Shown: positions 1 to 10,763, numbered from the stretch's first letter. The stretch: 28,758 nucleotides of DNA from an uncultured Eggerthellaceae bacterium (GCA_949450265.1 CASTMW010000009.1:1-28758), one strand, 5' to 3'. Numbers and translations are program-made. Notes: a model not told the origin generated them from the letters alone.

Positions 1-120
1 GAACTGGAACGCGACATCCCCTTCATCGAAGACGTGTTGGCACACGGCAACAAGCTGGCCTGCGATGTGGCGCAGACCACGCTCGATGAGGTGCGCGAGG
101 CGATGGGCATGGTGTATTAG
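1..120 (+). CDS. trpS: Tryptophan--tRNA ligase, C-terminal end (partial)
   Basis: An open frame enters from the left edge and stops with TAG at 118-120, giving 39 residues. The segment DVLAHGNKLACDVAQTTL followed by DEVREAMG resembles the last helix of tryptophanyl-tRNA synthetases, where a VL..G...A...A..TL..V..AMG pattern is usual. That enzyme charges tRNA-Trp in the cytoplasm. The catalytic HIGH and KMSKS regions lie outside the window, so the call rests on the tail alone. The stop codon directly abuts the ATG of the fumarase alpha gene, so the two are probably co-transcribed. Confidence 0.6.
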   Translation, partial: ELERDIPFIEDVLAHGNKLACDVAQTTLDEVREAMGMVY

Positions 121-1128
121 ATGGCGGTGTCAGCGAGCACTGAGCATATGGTGAACCCCGAGCGTGTGGCGCAGGCGGTCTATGCGGGCATACGAGAGGC
201 GGCGTGCACCCTGCGCGCCGATGTGCTGGCAGCCATCCGTGCGGATTGGCTGGATGCGAAGGTTGCCGATGCGTCCTCGCGCCAAAGCGAAGTGCTGCAT
301 GCCATGGTGCAGAATGCCCTGATCGGCGATCGCGATCAGGTGCCCATCTGCCAGGATACCGGTACGGTGTGGGTGTGCCTGGAACTGGGCGAGGCGTGCA
401 GCGTATCGGGCAATGTGTTCAGCCGCGTGGATTTCGCGGTGACACGGGCCTACGAAGACGGCAAGCTGCGCATGAGCGTGGTGCGCGATGCGCTGTTCGA
501 TCGCGTGAACACTAACACGAACGCACCGGCGTTCTGCGAGGTGCGTATGGTGCCCGGTCGGGGCGCGCGCCTGCACGTGCTGCTGAAGGGCGGCGGCTCG
601 GACAATGCGTCGCGCGTGGTCATGCTCTCGCCGGATGCGGGCATCGAAGGCGTGCAGCGCGTCGTGCTGGACTGCGTGCGCGAGAAGGCGGCGAACGCCT
701 GCCCGCCGCTGGTCATCGGTGTGGGTGTGGGCAGCACGTTCGACAAGGTGGCGGGCATGGCCAAGCATGCGCTCTTGCGCACGGTGGGAAGCCCGGCGGC
801 AAGCGATGCGGCAGCGGCGTTCGAGCAGCGCGTGCTGGATGCGGTGAACGCTACGGGCATCGGGCCGGCCGCGCTGGGAGGCGCTCCCACGGCGCTTGCG
901 GTGCATCTGGAAACGGCCCCGTGTCACATCGCATCGTTGCCGGTGGCGGTCAATATGGGGTGCTGCGCCATGCGCAGCGCCACCATCGACCTGGTCACCG
1001 AGGAAGGCTACGCCTTGGAGTTCCCGGCTGCCCAAACATGGGAAGGCGACGATACGAAGGTGCATCGCGTGATCGACCAGAGCCACCAGGCCATCGAAGA
1101 GGCAACGCGGCGGAAGGAGCGCTCATGA
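121..1128 (+). CDS. Class I (Fe-S) fumarate hydratase, alpha subunit
   Basis: This is the N-terminal half-type subunit (335 aa) of the oxygen-sensitive class I fumarase/tartrate dehydratase family, which interconverts fumarate and L-malate with a 4Fe-4S cluster. Three cysteines match the cluster ligands of the family: Cys77 in ICQDTG, Cys194 in NACPPL, and Cys281 or Cys282 in NMGCCAMR. The glycine-rich VIGVGVGSTFDK and AKHALLR segments are also typical. The chosen ATG abuts the upstream TAG; an in-frame ATG at 148 is an alternative, and neither has a strong ribosome binding site. The beta subunit follows with a 4-bp overlap, so the pair is translationally coupled. Tartrate or another hydroxy acid as substrate cannot be excluded, but fumarate fits an anaerobe that runs a partial TCA cycle or fumarate respiration. 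Confidence 0.93.
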   Translation: MAVSASTEHMVNPERVAQAVYAGIREAACTLRADVLAAIRADWLDAKVADASSRQSEVLHAMVQNALIGDRDQVPICQDTGTVWVCLELGEACSVSGNVFSRVDFAVTRAYEDGKLRMSVVRDALFDRVNTNTNAPAFCEVRMVPGRGARLHVLLKGGGSDNASRVVMLSPDAGIEGVQRVVLDCVREKAANACPPLVIGVGVGSTFDKVAGMAKHALLRTVGSPAASDAAAAFEQRVLDAVNATGIGPAALGGAPTALAVHLETAPCHIASLPVAVNMGCCAMRSATIDLVTEEGYALEFPAAQTWEGDDTKVHRVIDQSHQAIEEATRRKERS

Positions 1129-1672
1129 CCGGCCCCATCAAGCTCGACCTTCCCGCTACGCGCGAGGATCTGGCAACGCTCAAGGCAGGAGACAGCGTCC
1201 ACCTGAGCGGTCCGGTGTACACCATGCGCGATGCGGGCCATGCGCGCTGCTTGGCGTACGTGGAAGAGCACGGCCAGTTGCCGTTTGATCTGGCCGGGCA
1301 GGTGCTCTTCTATGCGGGTCCCACGCCTCCGGCGGCAGGGCGTCCGATCGGTGCGGTGGGGCCTACCACGGCCAGCCGGATGGACTTCGCCACGCCCCAG
1401 CTGCTGCGCACGGGCATCATCGCCACCATCGGCAAGGGCAAGCGCTCGCAGGCGGTCATCCAGGCCTGTAAGGAGACGGGCAGCGTGTACTTCGCCGCGG
1501 TCGGCGGGGTGGCAGCCCTGCTGGCGGAATGCGTCGTGCGAAGCGATATGGTGGCCTGGGATGACCTGGGCACGGAGGCGCTGCGCCGTTTGGAGGTGCG
1601 CGACTTCCCGGTCTTCGTCGAGATCGACGTTGCGGGCAACGACCTGTATCGTTCTATCCAGGATGCGAGCGC

Positions 1673-1676
<4 letters not shown>
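1125..1676 (+). CDS. Class I fumarate hydratase, beta subunit
   Basis: This 183-aa protein is the C-terminal half-type partner of the preceding alpha subunit; in E. coli FumA both halves are one chain. It carries the conserved YAGPTPPAAGRPIGAVGPTT region (about residues 64-83), followed by SRMD, IGKG and the FAAVGGVAALLA stretch. The start is the ATG at 1125 inside an ATGA overlap with the alpha gene, and this start follows GGAGCG. An open frame extends further upstream, but that part only shadows the alpha gene. The stop overlaps the ATG of the ABC-F gene in a second ATGA junction, so the three genes form one translation-coupled unit. Confidence 0.93.
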
Positions 1677-3685
<2,009 letters not shown>

Positions 3686-3706
3686 TGCGCGCGCGTGGTG
3701 CAGCCG

Positions 3707-3715
3707 TGGTAAACT
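3707..3715 (+). promoter_or_regulatory. Extended -10 promoter for the M50 gene
   Basis: The sequence TGG-TAAACT is a TGn extended -10 element. Its last base lies 7 positions before the A of the ATG at 3722, so the predicted transcription start falls on the start codon. No Shine-Dalgarno sequence fits in the space. No good -35 box is visible. Confidence 0.5.
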
Positions 3716-3721
3716 GAGCGG

Positions 3722-4402
3722 ATGTCAGAATCTATCATCGCATATTACGTGTGCGCCATCCTGAGCTTCGTGCCAGCGCTCGTGCTGCACGAGGTGGCGC
3801 ACGGGTTCGCAGCGTACAAGCTGGGGGACCCCACTGCCAAGAAGGCTGGGCGGCTCTCGCTCAACCCGTTGAAGCACATCGACCCGTTCGGCACGGTCAT
3901 CCTGCCCCTGCTGCTCATGATCATGAACTGGCCCATCTTCGGCTATGCGAAACCGGTGCCCTACAATCCTAGCTACTTCAAGGACCCGCGCAAGGGTGAC
4001 GCCATCACCGGGCTTGCCGGGCCGTGTGCGAACCTGTGCATGGCAGCCATCGCGGCAGCTTTGGCCTGGGTGCTCTCAGGCGTAGCGCCGCTTCTAGCAA
4101 TGAACGTCATCGGGTTCTACTTCTATTACCTGTTCCTCCCGATGTTCTGCCTCATCAACCTGTACCTGATGTTCTTCAATCTGATCCCCATCCCGCCGCT
4201 GGACGGTTCGTCCATCATCGCGCTGTTCATCCCGGTGAAGTACCTGCCTAAATGGTATTCCATCCAGCAGTATGCCTTCCCGGTGTTCATGATCTGTATC
4301 ATTGCGCTGCCATGGCTGATCCACGTCAATCCGTTCAGCTGGTATCTGGATGTCACCGCCGGTAACCTGGCCGATCTGATGCTGCCGCCAGGGGTGCGCT
4401 AG
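3722..4402 (+). CDS. Site-2 protease family (M50) membrane metalloprotease
   Basis: A 226-aa multi-pass membrane protein with the zinc motif H23-E24-V-A-H27 in its first hydrophobic segment. The second family motif is PIPPLDGS, where Asp161 is the third metal ligand. About five hydrophobic segments can be seen. It belongs to the short, single-domain rhomboid-like branch of M50 proteases, without the PDZ domain of RseP, and would cut substrates within the membrane. The substrate is unknown. In many bacteria such a gene sits directly before scpA, as here, where TAG and ATG abut at 4400-4405. It probably begins a new transcript, because a -10 element ends 6 bases before its ATG. Confidence 0.9.
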   Translation: MSESIIAYYVCAILSFVPALVLHEVAHGFAAYKLGDPTAKKAGRLSLNPLKHIDPFGTVILPLLLMIMNWPIFGYAKPVPYNPSYFKDPRKGDAITGLAGPCANLCMAAIAAALAWVLSGVAPLLAMNVIGFYFYYLFLPMFCLINLYLMFFNLIPIPPLDGSSIIALFIPVKYLPKWYSIQQYAFPVFMICIIALPWLIHVNPFSWYLDVTAGNLADLMLPPGVR

Positions 4403-5191
4403 ATGGCCTATCGTGTCAAGATAGAGAGCTTCGAAGGGCCCTTCGATCTGTTGCTGTACCTGGTCAGCCGCAAGAAGGTGGATATCGGCTCCATCTCTAT
4501 CACCGAGATCGCTGACCAGTATCTTGCCGAAGTGGCGCGCATGGAGCGGCTCGATTTGGATGTGGCGAGCGATTTTCTGCTGGTGGCGGCCACGCTGCTG
4601 GAGATCAAGGCCCAGGCGCTCTTGCCTGCGCAGCGCGACGAGGTGGCCGAAGAGGTGGCCGAGCTGGCGCCAGCTGAAGCGCGCGACATGCTGGTGGCGC
4701 GCCTGATGGAGTACAAGCAGTTCAAGAACGCCGCTTCCGAGCTGGATGCCCGTTTCGAGTCGGAAGGTCGCATGCACAGCCGCCCGTTTGGGCCCGACGC
4801 GTGCTTCTTGAACCTGATGCCCGATTTCCTTGAAGGCACGACGCTCGATTCGCTGGCGCTGCTGGCTGCCGATGCGCTCGCGCGCCGCGAGCAGTTCTTG
4901 CTGGAAAGCGAGCATATCGCGGCTAAGCCTATCCCGGTGGAGGTGCATGTGCGCGCCATCCATGCGCGCATCGAAGCGAAGAAGCATCTGCGCTTCAGCC
5001 AGCTGGTGGAAGGGCAGCGCACGCCAGCGCTCGTGGTGGTCACGTTCTTGGCCATCCTCGAGCTGTACAAGCGCCGCATGGTCGATCTGGTGCAGGACGA
5101 GCAGTTCGGCGATATCTCCATCGACTACCGAGAAGGTTCGGGCGCGCTCGATCTGAGCGGCGACGACGAGCTGACATCCGTTGGGAGTTGA
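4403..5191 (+). CDS. scpA: Segregation and condensation protein A
   Basis: This 262-aa kleisin subunit joins the two heads of the SMC ATPase and recruits ScpB, forming the condensin that compacts and separates sister chromosomes. The N-terminal SMC-neck-binding segment is easily recognised (FEGPFDLLLYLVSRKKVDI, about residues 10-28, then ITEIADQYL). The C-terminal part, with VVVTFLAILELYKRRMV, is the winged-helix end that meets the SMC head. Length fits the family (about 240-270 aa). The start abuts the upstream stop, and scpB follows 2 bases after the stop codon. Confidence 0.96.
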   Translation: MAYRVKIESFEGPFDLLLYLVSRKKVDIGSISITEIADQYLAEVARMERLDLDVASDFLLVAATLLEIKAQALLPAQRDEVAEEVAELAPAEARDMLVARLMEYKQFKNAASELDARFESEGRMHSRPFGPDACFLNLMPDFLEGTTLDSLALLAADALARREQFLLESEHIAAKPIPVEVHVRAIHARIEAKKHLRFSQLVEGQRTPALVVVTFLAILELYKRRMVDLVQDEQFGDISIDYREGSGALDLSGDDELTSVGS

Positions 5192-5193
5192 CG

Positions 5194-5928
5194 ATGTTCC
5201 AAGGTCTGAGCGAAGAGAATCTGGAAGGTGCCATCGAGGCGATGCTGTTCGTGACCGACGAGCCGGTGGGCGTGTTGACGTTGGCCGATCAGCTGGAATG
5301 CGATCCGGTGCTGGTGGAAGCTGCGCTGGTGAAGGTCGCGCGGCGGTTGGAGGAGGATAACCGGGGCATTCAGCTGCGCGAGGTAGCAGGCGGATGGCGC
5401 CTGTTCACACATCCGGCCTATCATGACATTATTGAGAAGTATGTGCTGTCATGGGATACGCGCAAGCTCTCGGCGGCGGCCATGGAAACGTTGGCCATCA
5501 TCGCCTACACCCAGCCGGTCACGCGCGCGGGTGTGGCGCAGGTTCGCGGTGTGAACTCGGACAGCACTATCAGCAGCCTGGTCGAGAAGGGGCTCGTGCG
5601 CGAGATGGGAACATCGGATGCGCCGGGCAATCCCACGCTGTATGGGACCACGCGCGCGTTCTTGGAGCGCTTCGGGTTGCGCTCTACCAAGGATCTGCCC
5701 GATCTTGCCGAGTTCGCTCCTGATGAAGAGACGCGCCGCTTGATCTCCGAGCGTCTATCAGCCACGCGCGTGTCGCCAGAGGTGTCGGAAGAGGCCGCCG
5801 CGCTTATGGCCGAGCAGATGATGGACGAGGATCTGGATGCCCAGATGCAGGATGCCATTGCTTCCACGCTGGGCGTGGTGGACAAGATCGACTTCGACGC
5901 GCTGTCATTCGACCTTGACCAGGAATGA
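5194..5928 (+). CDS. scpB: Segregation and condensation protein B
   Basis: This 244-aa protein dimerises and clamps the middle of ScpA in the SMC-ScpAB condensin. The family core is plain: two winged-helix domains with LSAAAMETLAIIAYTQPVTR and the GVNSDSTISSLVEKGLV recognition segment, then a Glu/Asp-rich tail typical of actinobacterial ScpB. I place the start at the ATG at 5194, with GGGAG at 5183-5187 six bases upstream; the TTG at 5188 would leave no room for that site. The stop overlaps the next gene in ATGA. Confidence 0.95.
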   Translation: MFQGLSEENLEGAIEAMLFVTDEPVGVLTLADQLECDPVLVEAALVKVARRLEEDNRGIQLREVAGGWRLFTHPAYHDIIEKYVLSWDTRKLSAAAMETLAIIAYTQPVTRAGVAQVRGVNSDSTISSLVEKGLVREMGTSDAPGNPTLYGTTRAFLERFGLRSTKDLPDLAEFAPDEETRRLISERLSATRVSPEVSEEAAALMAEQMMDEDLDAQMQDAIASTLGVVDKIDFDALSFDLDQE

Positions 5929-6638
5929 TGCGCCTTTCCCGCTATCTTGCCCGGGCAGGCGCAGCATCGCGTCGTGGTGCGGAACGCCTGATCGAGGATG
6001 GGCGCGTGACGGTGAACGGCACGACCATCCGTCAGCTGGGCACGAAGGTGGACCCCGCGGACGACGAGGTGCGCCTTGACGGGCAGATGGTTGCGCTGCC
6101 TGCCCAGCAGGTCACGCTGATGCTGCATAAGCCAGCAGGATACGTGACCACTATGGATGACCCGCAAGGGCGCCCTACCGTGGCCGAGCTCGTGCCGCTC
6201 GATGCGCATCCGTCGCTCTTCCCGATCGGTCGCTTGGACTTCGATACCACGGGGCTCTTGCTGTTCACCACCGATGGCGACCTGGGCAATGCGCTGGCAC
6301 ATCCACGCCATGTGGTGGACAAGCGGTACCTGGCGCGCACGGCATCTTCGCTTAGCAACGAGGCGTTGGACCGTTTGCGCCACGGCGTCATGATCGACGG
6401 GCGCATGACGGCTCCCGCGCGCGTGCGGCGGGTGCAGGGCGAGCCGCACCCCACCTATGCCATCACCATCCACGAAGGGCGCAATCGCCAGGTGCGCCGC
6501 ATGTTCGAAGCGGTGGGCACCCCGGTGACGAAGCTGCATCGTGCGCAGATCGGGCCGCTGACACTGGGGGATCTGCCCTGCGGGTGCTGGCGCGAGCTGG
6601 ACCAGGCTGAGGTGAATGCGCTCATCGGAGGGTCGTAG
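5925..6638 (+). CDS. rluB: RluB-type ribosomal large subunit pseudouridine synthase
   Basis: A 237-aa RNA pseudouridine synthase of the RsuA/RluB/E/F branch. Residues 1-50 or so form an S4 RNA-binding domain (MRLSRYLARAGAASRR). The catalytic motif GRLDFDTTGLLLFT carries the nucleophilic Asp105. KRYLAR and EGRNRQVRRMFEAVG are the other family signatures. It isomerises a uridine in rRNA; E. coli RluB acts at 23S U2605, while RsuA acts on 16S, and which site is used here is not visible. Genes of this type very often follow scpB, as here with a 4-bp overlap. Two tandem ATG codons (5925 and 5928) can both start it. Confidence 0.9.
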   Translation: MMRLSRYLARAGAASRRGAERLIEDGRVTVNGTTIRQLGTKVDPADDEVRLDGQMVALPAQQVTLMLHKPAGYVTTMDDPQGRPTVAELVPLDAHPSLFPIGRLDFDTTGLLLFTTDGDLGNALAHPRHVVDKRYLARTASSLSNEALDRLRHGVMIDGRMTAPARVRRVQGEPHPTYAITIHEGRNRQVRRMFEAVGTPVTKLHRAQIGPLTLGDLPCGCWRELDQAEVNALIGGS

Positions 6639-6676
6639 CGCCATTGCCAAGTGCTGGCGCGCTTACGCTTCCATGT

Positions 6677-6685
6677 TGCTACAAT
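6677..6685 (+). promoter_or_regulatory. Extended -10 promoter for the tyrA operon
   Basis: TGC-TACAAT is a near-consensus extended -10 element. The predicted start site near 6692 leaves a leader of about 28 bases to the GTG at 6720, with AAGGGAG (6702-6708) as ribosome binding site 11 bases before it. No -35 box is clear. It places the tyrA start downstream of the promoter. Confidence 0.6.
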
Positions 6686-6719
6686 GAGACCGTCGACAAA
6701 GAAGGGAGTTCCGAAGCGC

Positions 6720-7904
6720 GTGTTTGATATCGCAACAGATCGAACAGGGGAGCAGAAGCGAGCGCCCTTCCAAGCGGTCGCCGTGGTCGGGCTGGGCCTG
6801 ATCGGCGCGTCGTTGGCGGCAGCGCTCAGGAAAGCATACCCGCAGATGACCATCTTCGGCGCGGATACCGACAGCCGCTCGTGCGTGGTGGCGAAGGAGC
6901 GCGGTTGGGTCACCGATGCCAGTCGGCCCGACGAACCAGCATTCCAGCGCTTCGTCGCCGATGAGGCCGATCTGGTGGTGCTCGCCACGCCCGTGGCTGC
7001 GGTGGATGACTACATGCGCCTGCTCGCCGACACCGGCTATGACGGTGTTCTGACCGATACGGTCTCCACTAAGACGCATCTGATCGAGGCGGCGGCCACA
7101 CTGTTACCCGATCCTTCGATATACGTGCCAGGACATCCCATGACAGGATCGGAGAAGGCAGGCGTGGACAACGCGCGCTCCGATCTGTACGAAGGGGTGA
7201 ATTGGATCCTTTGCCCTGATGAGAGCACCGACCCTGATGTCTTCCAGAAGCTCCATGAGCTGATCTGCGGTATGGATGCCCGGGTGGTATCGCTGCCGCG
7301 CGAAGATCACGATGATGCGGTCGCCATCGTCAGCCATGTGCCGCACATGGTGGCAAGTGCTTTGATGCAGCTTGCGCTCGCGCATGTGGACGAGAGCCGT
7401 TCGCTCATGCGCCTGGCGGCGGGCGGTTTCAAGGACACCACGCGTGTGGCGGCTGGATCGCCCGAGTTGTGGTGCGGCATCGCCTTCGACAACGCGCACG
7501 CGCTCGGCGATGGCCTCGATGAGATGACGGCCATCCTGACGCGGCTGCGCGAAGCGTTGGAAGCGGGGGATAAGGCTGCCTTCACGCGCCTGCTGGCCAC
7601 AGCGGCCGAAGCGCGCCAGCAGCTGCCCGCTGCGTGGGTGCCCGGTTCGGACAAGCTGGTGGAGGTGCGCATCCCCATGGTCAATCGCACCGGCGTAGTG
7701 GCCGAGGTCACCACCATCGCCAGTTCGGTCGGCTGCAACATCCAATCCATCGAGATCGACCATGTGTCCGAAGGCAACGCCGTGCTGAGCCTCGTGCTCA
7801 CCGACGAAGGCGATATCGGACAGCTATCGTACAAACTGGTGAGCGCTGGCTACACCGTGTCGTTCAGCCCTCTTTCACCGAAGGAGCACAGCCATGTCGA
7901 ATGA
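6720..7904 (+). CDS. tyrA: Prephenate dehydrogenase with ACT domain
   Basis: The enzyme (394 aa from this start) oxidatively decarboxylates prephenate to 4-hydroxyphenylpyruvate with NAD(P)+, the committed step to tyrosine. The Rossmann motif VVGLGLIGASLAAAL lies near the N-terminus, followed by GHPMTGSEKAG and the helical dimerisation domain with FKDTTRVAAGSPELW. The last 75 residues or so (VEVRIPMVNRTGVVAEVTT) form an ACT domain, which suggests feedback control by tyrosine. An open frame runs back to 6651, but a strong -10 box at 6680-6685 and a ribosome binding site at 6702-6708 favour the GTG at 6720. The ATG at 6684 lies in the -10 box. The end overlaps aroA by 11 bp; both serve aromatic amino acid synthesis. 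Confidence 0.93.
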   Translation: MFDIATDRTGEQKRAPFQAVAVVGLGLIGASLAAALRKAYPQMTIFGADTDSRSCVVAKERGWVTDASRPDEPAFQRFVADEADLVVLATPVAAVDDYMRLLADTGYDGVLTDTVSTKTHLIEAAATLLPDPSIYVPGHPMTGSEKAGVDNARSDLYEGVNWILCPDESTDPDVFQKLHELICGMDARVVSLPREDHDDAVAIVSHVPHMVASALMQLALAHVDESRSLMRLAAGGFKDTTRVAAGSPELWCGIAFDNAHALGDGLDEMTAILTRLREALEAGDKAAFTRLLATAAEARQQLPAAWVPGSDKLVEVRIPMVNRTGVVAEVTTIASSVGCNIQSIEIDHVSEGNAVLSLVLTDEGDIGQLSYKLVSAGYTVSFSPLSPKEHSHVE

Positions 7905-9216
7905 GACGATCATCCAACCGCTGCAGGGCCCGTTGCAGGGAACGGCGCAGGTGCCAGGCGACAAGTCCATCTCGCATCGCGCGGTACTGTTCTCGGCCAT
8001 GGCCGAGGGCACCTCGCATCTGAGCGGCGTGCTCGATTCCGAGGACGTGCGCTCTTCCATCGCTGCGGTTACCCAGCTGGGTGCCACCGTGGACCTTGCG
8101 CCAGGCAAGGATGGCTCGCTTGCGGGCACAGTGAGCGGCTGGGGCATCGCGGGCCCCACGCAGCCCGATGTGCCCATCGACTGCGGCAATTCCGGCACCA
8201 CGGCGCGCCTGTTGATGGGCATGCTGGCACCGTGGCCCATCCAGGTCACGCTGACCGGTGACGATTCGCTGCGCCGACGCCCGATGCGCCGCAATACCGC
8301 ACCGCTCATGAAGATGGGCGTGCAGTTCAAGCCAGCCGAGGCTGATCATCTGCCCATCACCGAGGTGGGCACGAGCGATCTGCGGGCCATCGACTACGAC
8401 GCCCCCATGGCATCCGCTCAGCTGAAGACCGCGGTTCTGCTGGCTGGCGTCTACGCCCACGGGACCACCACCCTGCATGAGCCTGCGCCTTCGCGCAACC
8501 ACACCGAGCTGATGCTGCCTGAATACGGCGTGCCCACCACGGCGGGAACGCGCATGGCCGAGGTCAGCGGACCTGCCGTCATGCACGCCTGCGACCTACG
8601 CGTGCCGGGGGATGCGTCCTCGGCGGCGTTCTTGGTGGCGGCGGCGCTTCTGAAACAGGGCAGCAGCATCCGCGTGGAAGGTGTGTCGTTGAACCCGGCG
8701 CGCATCGGCTTCGTGCGCACGCTAGAGCGCATGGGCGCCCACATCACCGAGCATATCGAAGGGCACGAGGGCAAGGAGCCCTACGGCACCATCGAAGTGG
8801 CCTACACCGCTTCCTTGCACGGCTGCGAAGTGCCCTCCCAGCATTTCGCTTCCATCTTGGACGAGGTGCCCGTGCTGGCGCTCGTTGCGGCGCACGCGCG
8901 TGGCGTGACGGTGTTCAAGGGCGTGGGGGAGCTGCGCGCCAAGGAGACCGACCGCGTGCGCGCCATCATGGACGGCCTTGAGAAGCTGGGCGTGGATGTC
9001 TGGGAAGAGGGGGAGAACCTCTACATCGAAGGGGATCCGTCCCTCTGCGCCCCTGCGGGCCTCGCCTTCAATTCCGAAGGTGATCATCGCATCGCTATGA
9101 CCTGGGCGCTCGTGGGTCTGTGCGGCACCGAGCCGGTCACGGTGAGGGGCTTCGATGCTGTTGCGGTCAGCTATCCTACCTTCCTGGCTGACATAGAGAG
9201 CCTGGTGCGCTCATGA
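7894..9216 (+). CDS. aroA: 3-phosphoshikimate 1-carboxyvinyltransferase (EPSP synthase)
   Basis: The protein (440 aa) transfers enolpyruvyl from PEP to shikimate-3-phosphate, the sixth step of the shikimate pathway. Motifs seen: PGDKSISHR with Lys24 and Arg29; DCGNSGTTARLL (96-107), where PEP binds; catalytic Asp323 in LDEVPVLAL; KETDR with Glu351; and DHRIAM (397-402). All expected active-site residues are present and the length is normal. A GGAG at 7882-7885 precedes the ATG, which lies inside the end of tyrA. The stop overlaps cmk in ATGA. Confidence 0.97.
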   Translation: MSNETIIQPLQGPLQGTAQVPGDKSISHRAVLFSAMAEGTSHLSGVLDSEDVRSSIAAVTQLGATVDLAPGKDGSLAGTVSGWGIAGPTQPDVPIDCGNSGTTARLLMGMLAPWPIQVTLTGDDSLRRRPMRRNTAPLMKMGVQFKPAEADHLPITEVGTSDLRAIDYDAPMASAQLKTAVLLAGVYAHGTTTLHEPAPSRNHTELMLPEYGVPTTAGTRMAEVSGPAVMHACDLRVPGDASSAAFLVAAALLKQGSSIRVEGVSLNPARIGFVRTLERMGAHITEHIEGHEGKEPYGTIEVAYTASLHGCEVPSQHFASILDEVPVLALVAAHARGVTVFKGVGELRAKETDRVRAIMDGLEKLGVDVWEEGENLYIEGDPSLCAPAGLAFNSEGDHRIAMTWALVGLCGTEPVTVRGFDAVAVSYPTFLADIESLVRS

Positions 9217-9896
9217 TCGTGGCCATAGACGGACCGTCGGGCGCGGGCAAATCTAGCGTGGCGAAGGCATGCGCCAAGCAGCTGGGCTTCTCATGCTTGG
9301 ACACGGGCGCGATGTATCGCTCCATCGCATGGTTGGCGCTGGAACATGATGTGGCGCTGGATGACGACGAGGCGCTCGGCCAGCTTGCGCGCGCTTGCAC
9401 GATAGCGTTCGGGCATGCGCCGGGCGATCCGGTGCCGCGCAGCGTGTCCATCGACGGTCATGACGTGACCGATGCCATCCGTACCGCGCGCATCGATCGT
9501 GCGGTCAGCCCTGTTTCGGCGGCGCCCAGCGTGCGCGCAGCCATGCTGGATCAGCAACGGCGCATCGGGCTTTCGGGCGACTACGTGGTGGAAGGGCGCG
9601 ATATCGGTACCACGGTGTTCCCCGATGCCGAATTGAAGGTGTTCCTGACGGCCTCAGCCGAAGAGCGCGCGCATCGTCGGGTGCGCCAGAATGCCGATCG
9701 CGGGGTGGGCTCCATCGACTATCCCGAAGTCTTAGCTGACATTGAACGGCGTGATGAATACGATTCCACTCGCGCTGCCAGCCCGTTATGCCCAGCTAAG
9801 GATGCGAAGTTGATCGACTCGACCGATCGCTACATCGAGGACATCATCGCCGAGATTTGCACGCTGGCGCATGACGCGCAGGAGGGAGAGCGCTAG
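9213..9896 (+). CDS. cmk: Cytidylate kinase
   Basis: It phosphorylates CMP and dCMP with ATP. The P-loop GPSGAGKSS lies at residues 7-15, followed by LDTGAMYRSIAWLAL, which binds the nucleotide base. The segment VVEGRDIGTTVFPDA (Glu127, Arg129, Asp130) is diagnostic for bacterial CMP kinases, and AEERAHRR belongs to the lid. At 227 aa it has normal length. The aroA-cmk-plsC-ispH order resembles clusters known from other Gram-positive bacteria. Its stop TAG abuts the plsC ATG. Confidence 0.96.
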   Translation: MIVAIDGPSGAGKSSVAKACAKQLGFSCLDTGAMYRSIAWLALEHDVALDDDEALGQLARACTIAFGHAPGDPVPRSVSIDGHDVTDAIRTARIDRAVSPVSAAPSVRAAMLDQQRRIGLSGDYVVEGRDIGTTVFPDAELKVFLTASAEERAHRRVRQNADRGVGSIDYPEVLADIERRDEYDSTRAASPLCPAKDAKLIDSTDRYIEDIIAEICTLAHDAQEGER

Positions 9897-10763
9897 ATGG
9901 GGCTGTTCCTGCCATACGAGAAGATGTGGGACATGCCCTTGGGCGGCACGTCGACCGAACGGCAGATCCCCCATTGGTTCGGCAACATCGCGTACGTGGT
10001 GGTGGGCGGCGTGTGTAAGCTGCTCTTCCGCTATCGTGTCGATGGGCGCGAGAACTTGCGCGGCTTCTATGATGAGTGCGGCGTGGTGGTGGTGTGCAAC
10101 CACACGTCGTTTCTGGATGTGGCCTTCATCTATCTGGCCGCCCGTCTCAAGCAGTGGGTGCGTCTCATCGGGCGCGAATCGCTCTTCGACAACGCGCATG
10201 GTCTGGTAGGCCAGATCCTCTCGCGGGTAGGGGCCTTTCCCATCAAGCGCGAATCGGCCGACCGCACCGCCATCAAGCGTGCGGCCCGCATGCTGAAGAA
10301 CCGCGAGCTGGTGGGCATCCTGCCCGAGGGCACGCGCCGGGGTAAGGGCACCATGGAGCCCAAGCTGCATTCGGGCGCGGCGTTCATCGCGCGCATGGGC
10401 AAGGCGCCGTTGCTGCCCATGACGGTGCGCAATGCCGAGAACGTGAAGCGCAAAGGGCAACGTTTCCGCTTCCCGAAGATCACGGTGGAATACGGCACGC
10501 CCGTGCTGTTGGAGGATTTCGATTTCCTGCCCAAGGAGGATCGGCTGGACGGCTGCACCTGGTATGTGATGCGGGAGTGCTTCGCGCTGTCACGGCGCAT
10601 CCCGGCCGACGAGGTGGATATGGTGGCCCTGTTCCCGGATGCGGTGGATTTCTCGGCGGCCTTCGCGGCACATCCCGTTCCTCGCCGCACCACCGAAGAG
10701 GTGGTCGCGCTCGTGCGTGCTCAGCGCCAGCCGAACCGCACGGCCGAAGAGGGTGCGAGCTGA
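9897..10763 (+). CDS. plsC: 1-acyl-sn-glycerol-3-phosphate acyltransferase
   Basis: A 288-aa PlsC-family acyltransferase that turns lysophosphatidic acid into phosphatidic acid at the membrane. The catalytic box is N68-H69-T-S-F-L-D74. The substrate-binding box is P143-E-G-T-R147. One hydrophobic segment near residues 30-45 could attach it to the membrane. A further C-terminal region of about 80 residues after the catalytic domain has no clear function. The neighbouring plsY and gpsA supply its substrate. The stop shares one base with the ispH start (TGATG). Confidence 0.9.
   Translation: MGLFLPYEKMWDMPLGGTSTERQIPHWFGNIAYVVVGGVCKLLFRYRVDGRENLRGFYDECGVVVVCNHTSFLDVAFIYLAARLKQWVRLIGRESLFDNAHGLVGQILSRVGAFPIKRESADRTAIKRAARMLKNRELVGILPEGTRRGKGTMEPKLHSGAAFIARMGKAPLLPMTVRNAENVKRKGQRFRFPKITVEYGTPVLLEDFDFLPKEDRLDGCTWYVMRECFALSRRIPADEVDMVALFPDAVDFSAAFAAHPVPRRTTEEVVALVRAQRQPNRTAEEGAS

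Noticed and set aside
5505..6650. Minus-strand open frame of 381 codons antisense to scpB and rluB
   Set aside because: Same reasons: shadow of two well-supported genes with biased composition and no motif.
6638..6660. GCGCCA/TGGCGC inverted repeat after rluB as a terminator
   Set aside because: Only 6 bp with an 11-nt loop and no T run; likely chance in GC-rich DNA.
6651..6719. tyrA start at the GTG at 6651 or the ATG at 6684
   Set aside because: The first lies before the promoter and the second lies in the -10 box; GTG 6720 has a good ribosome binding site.
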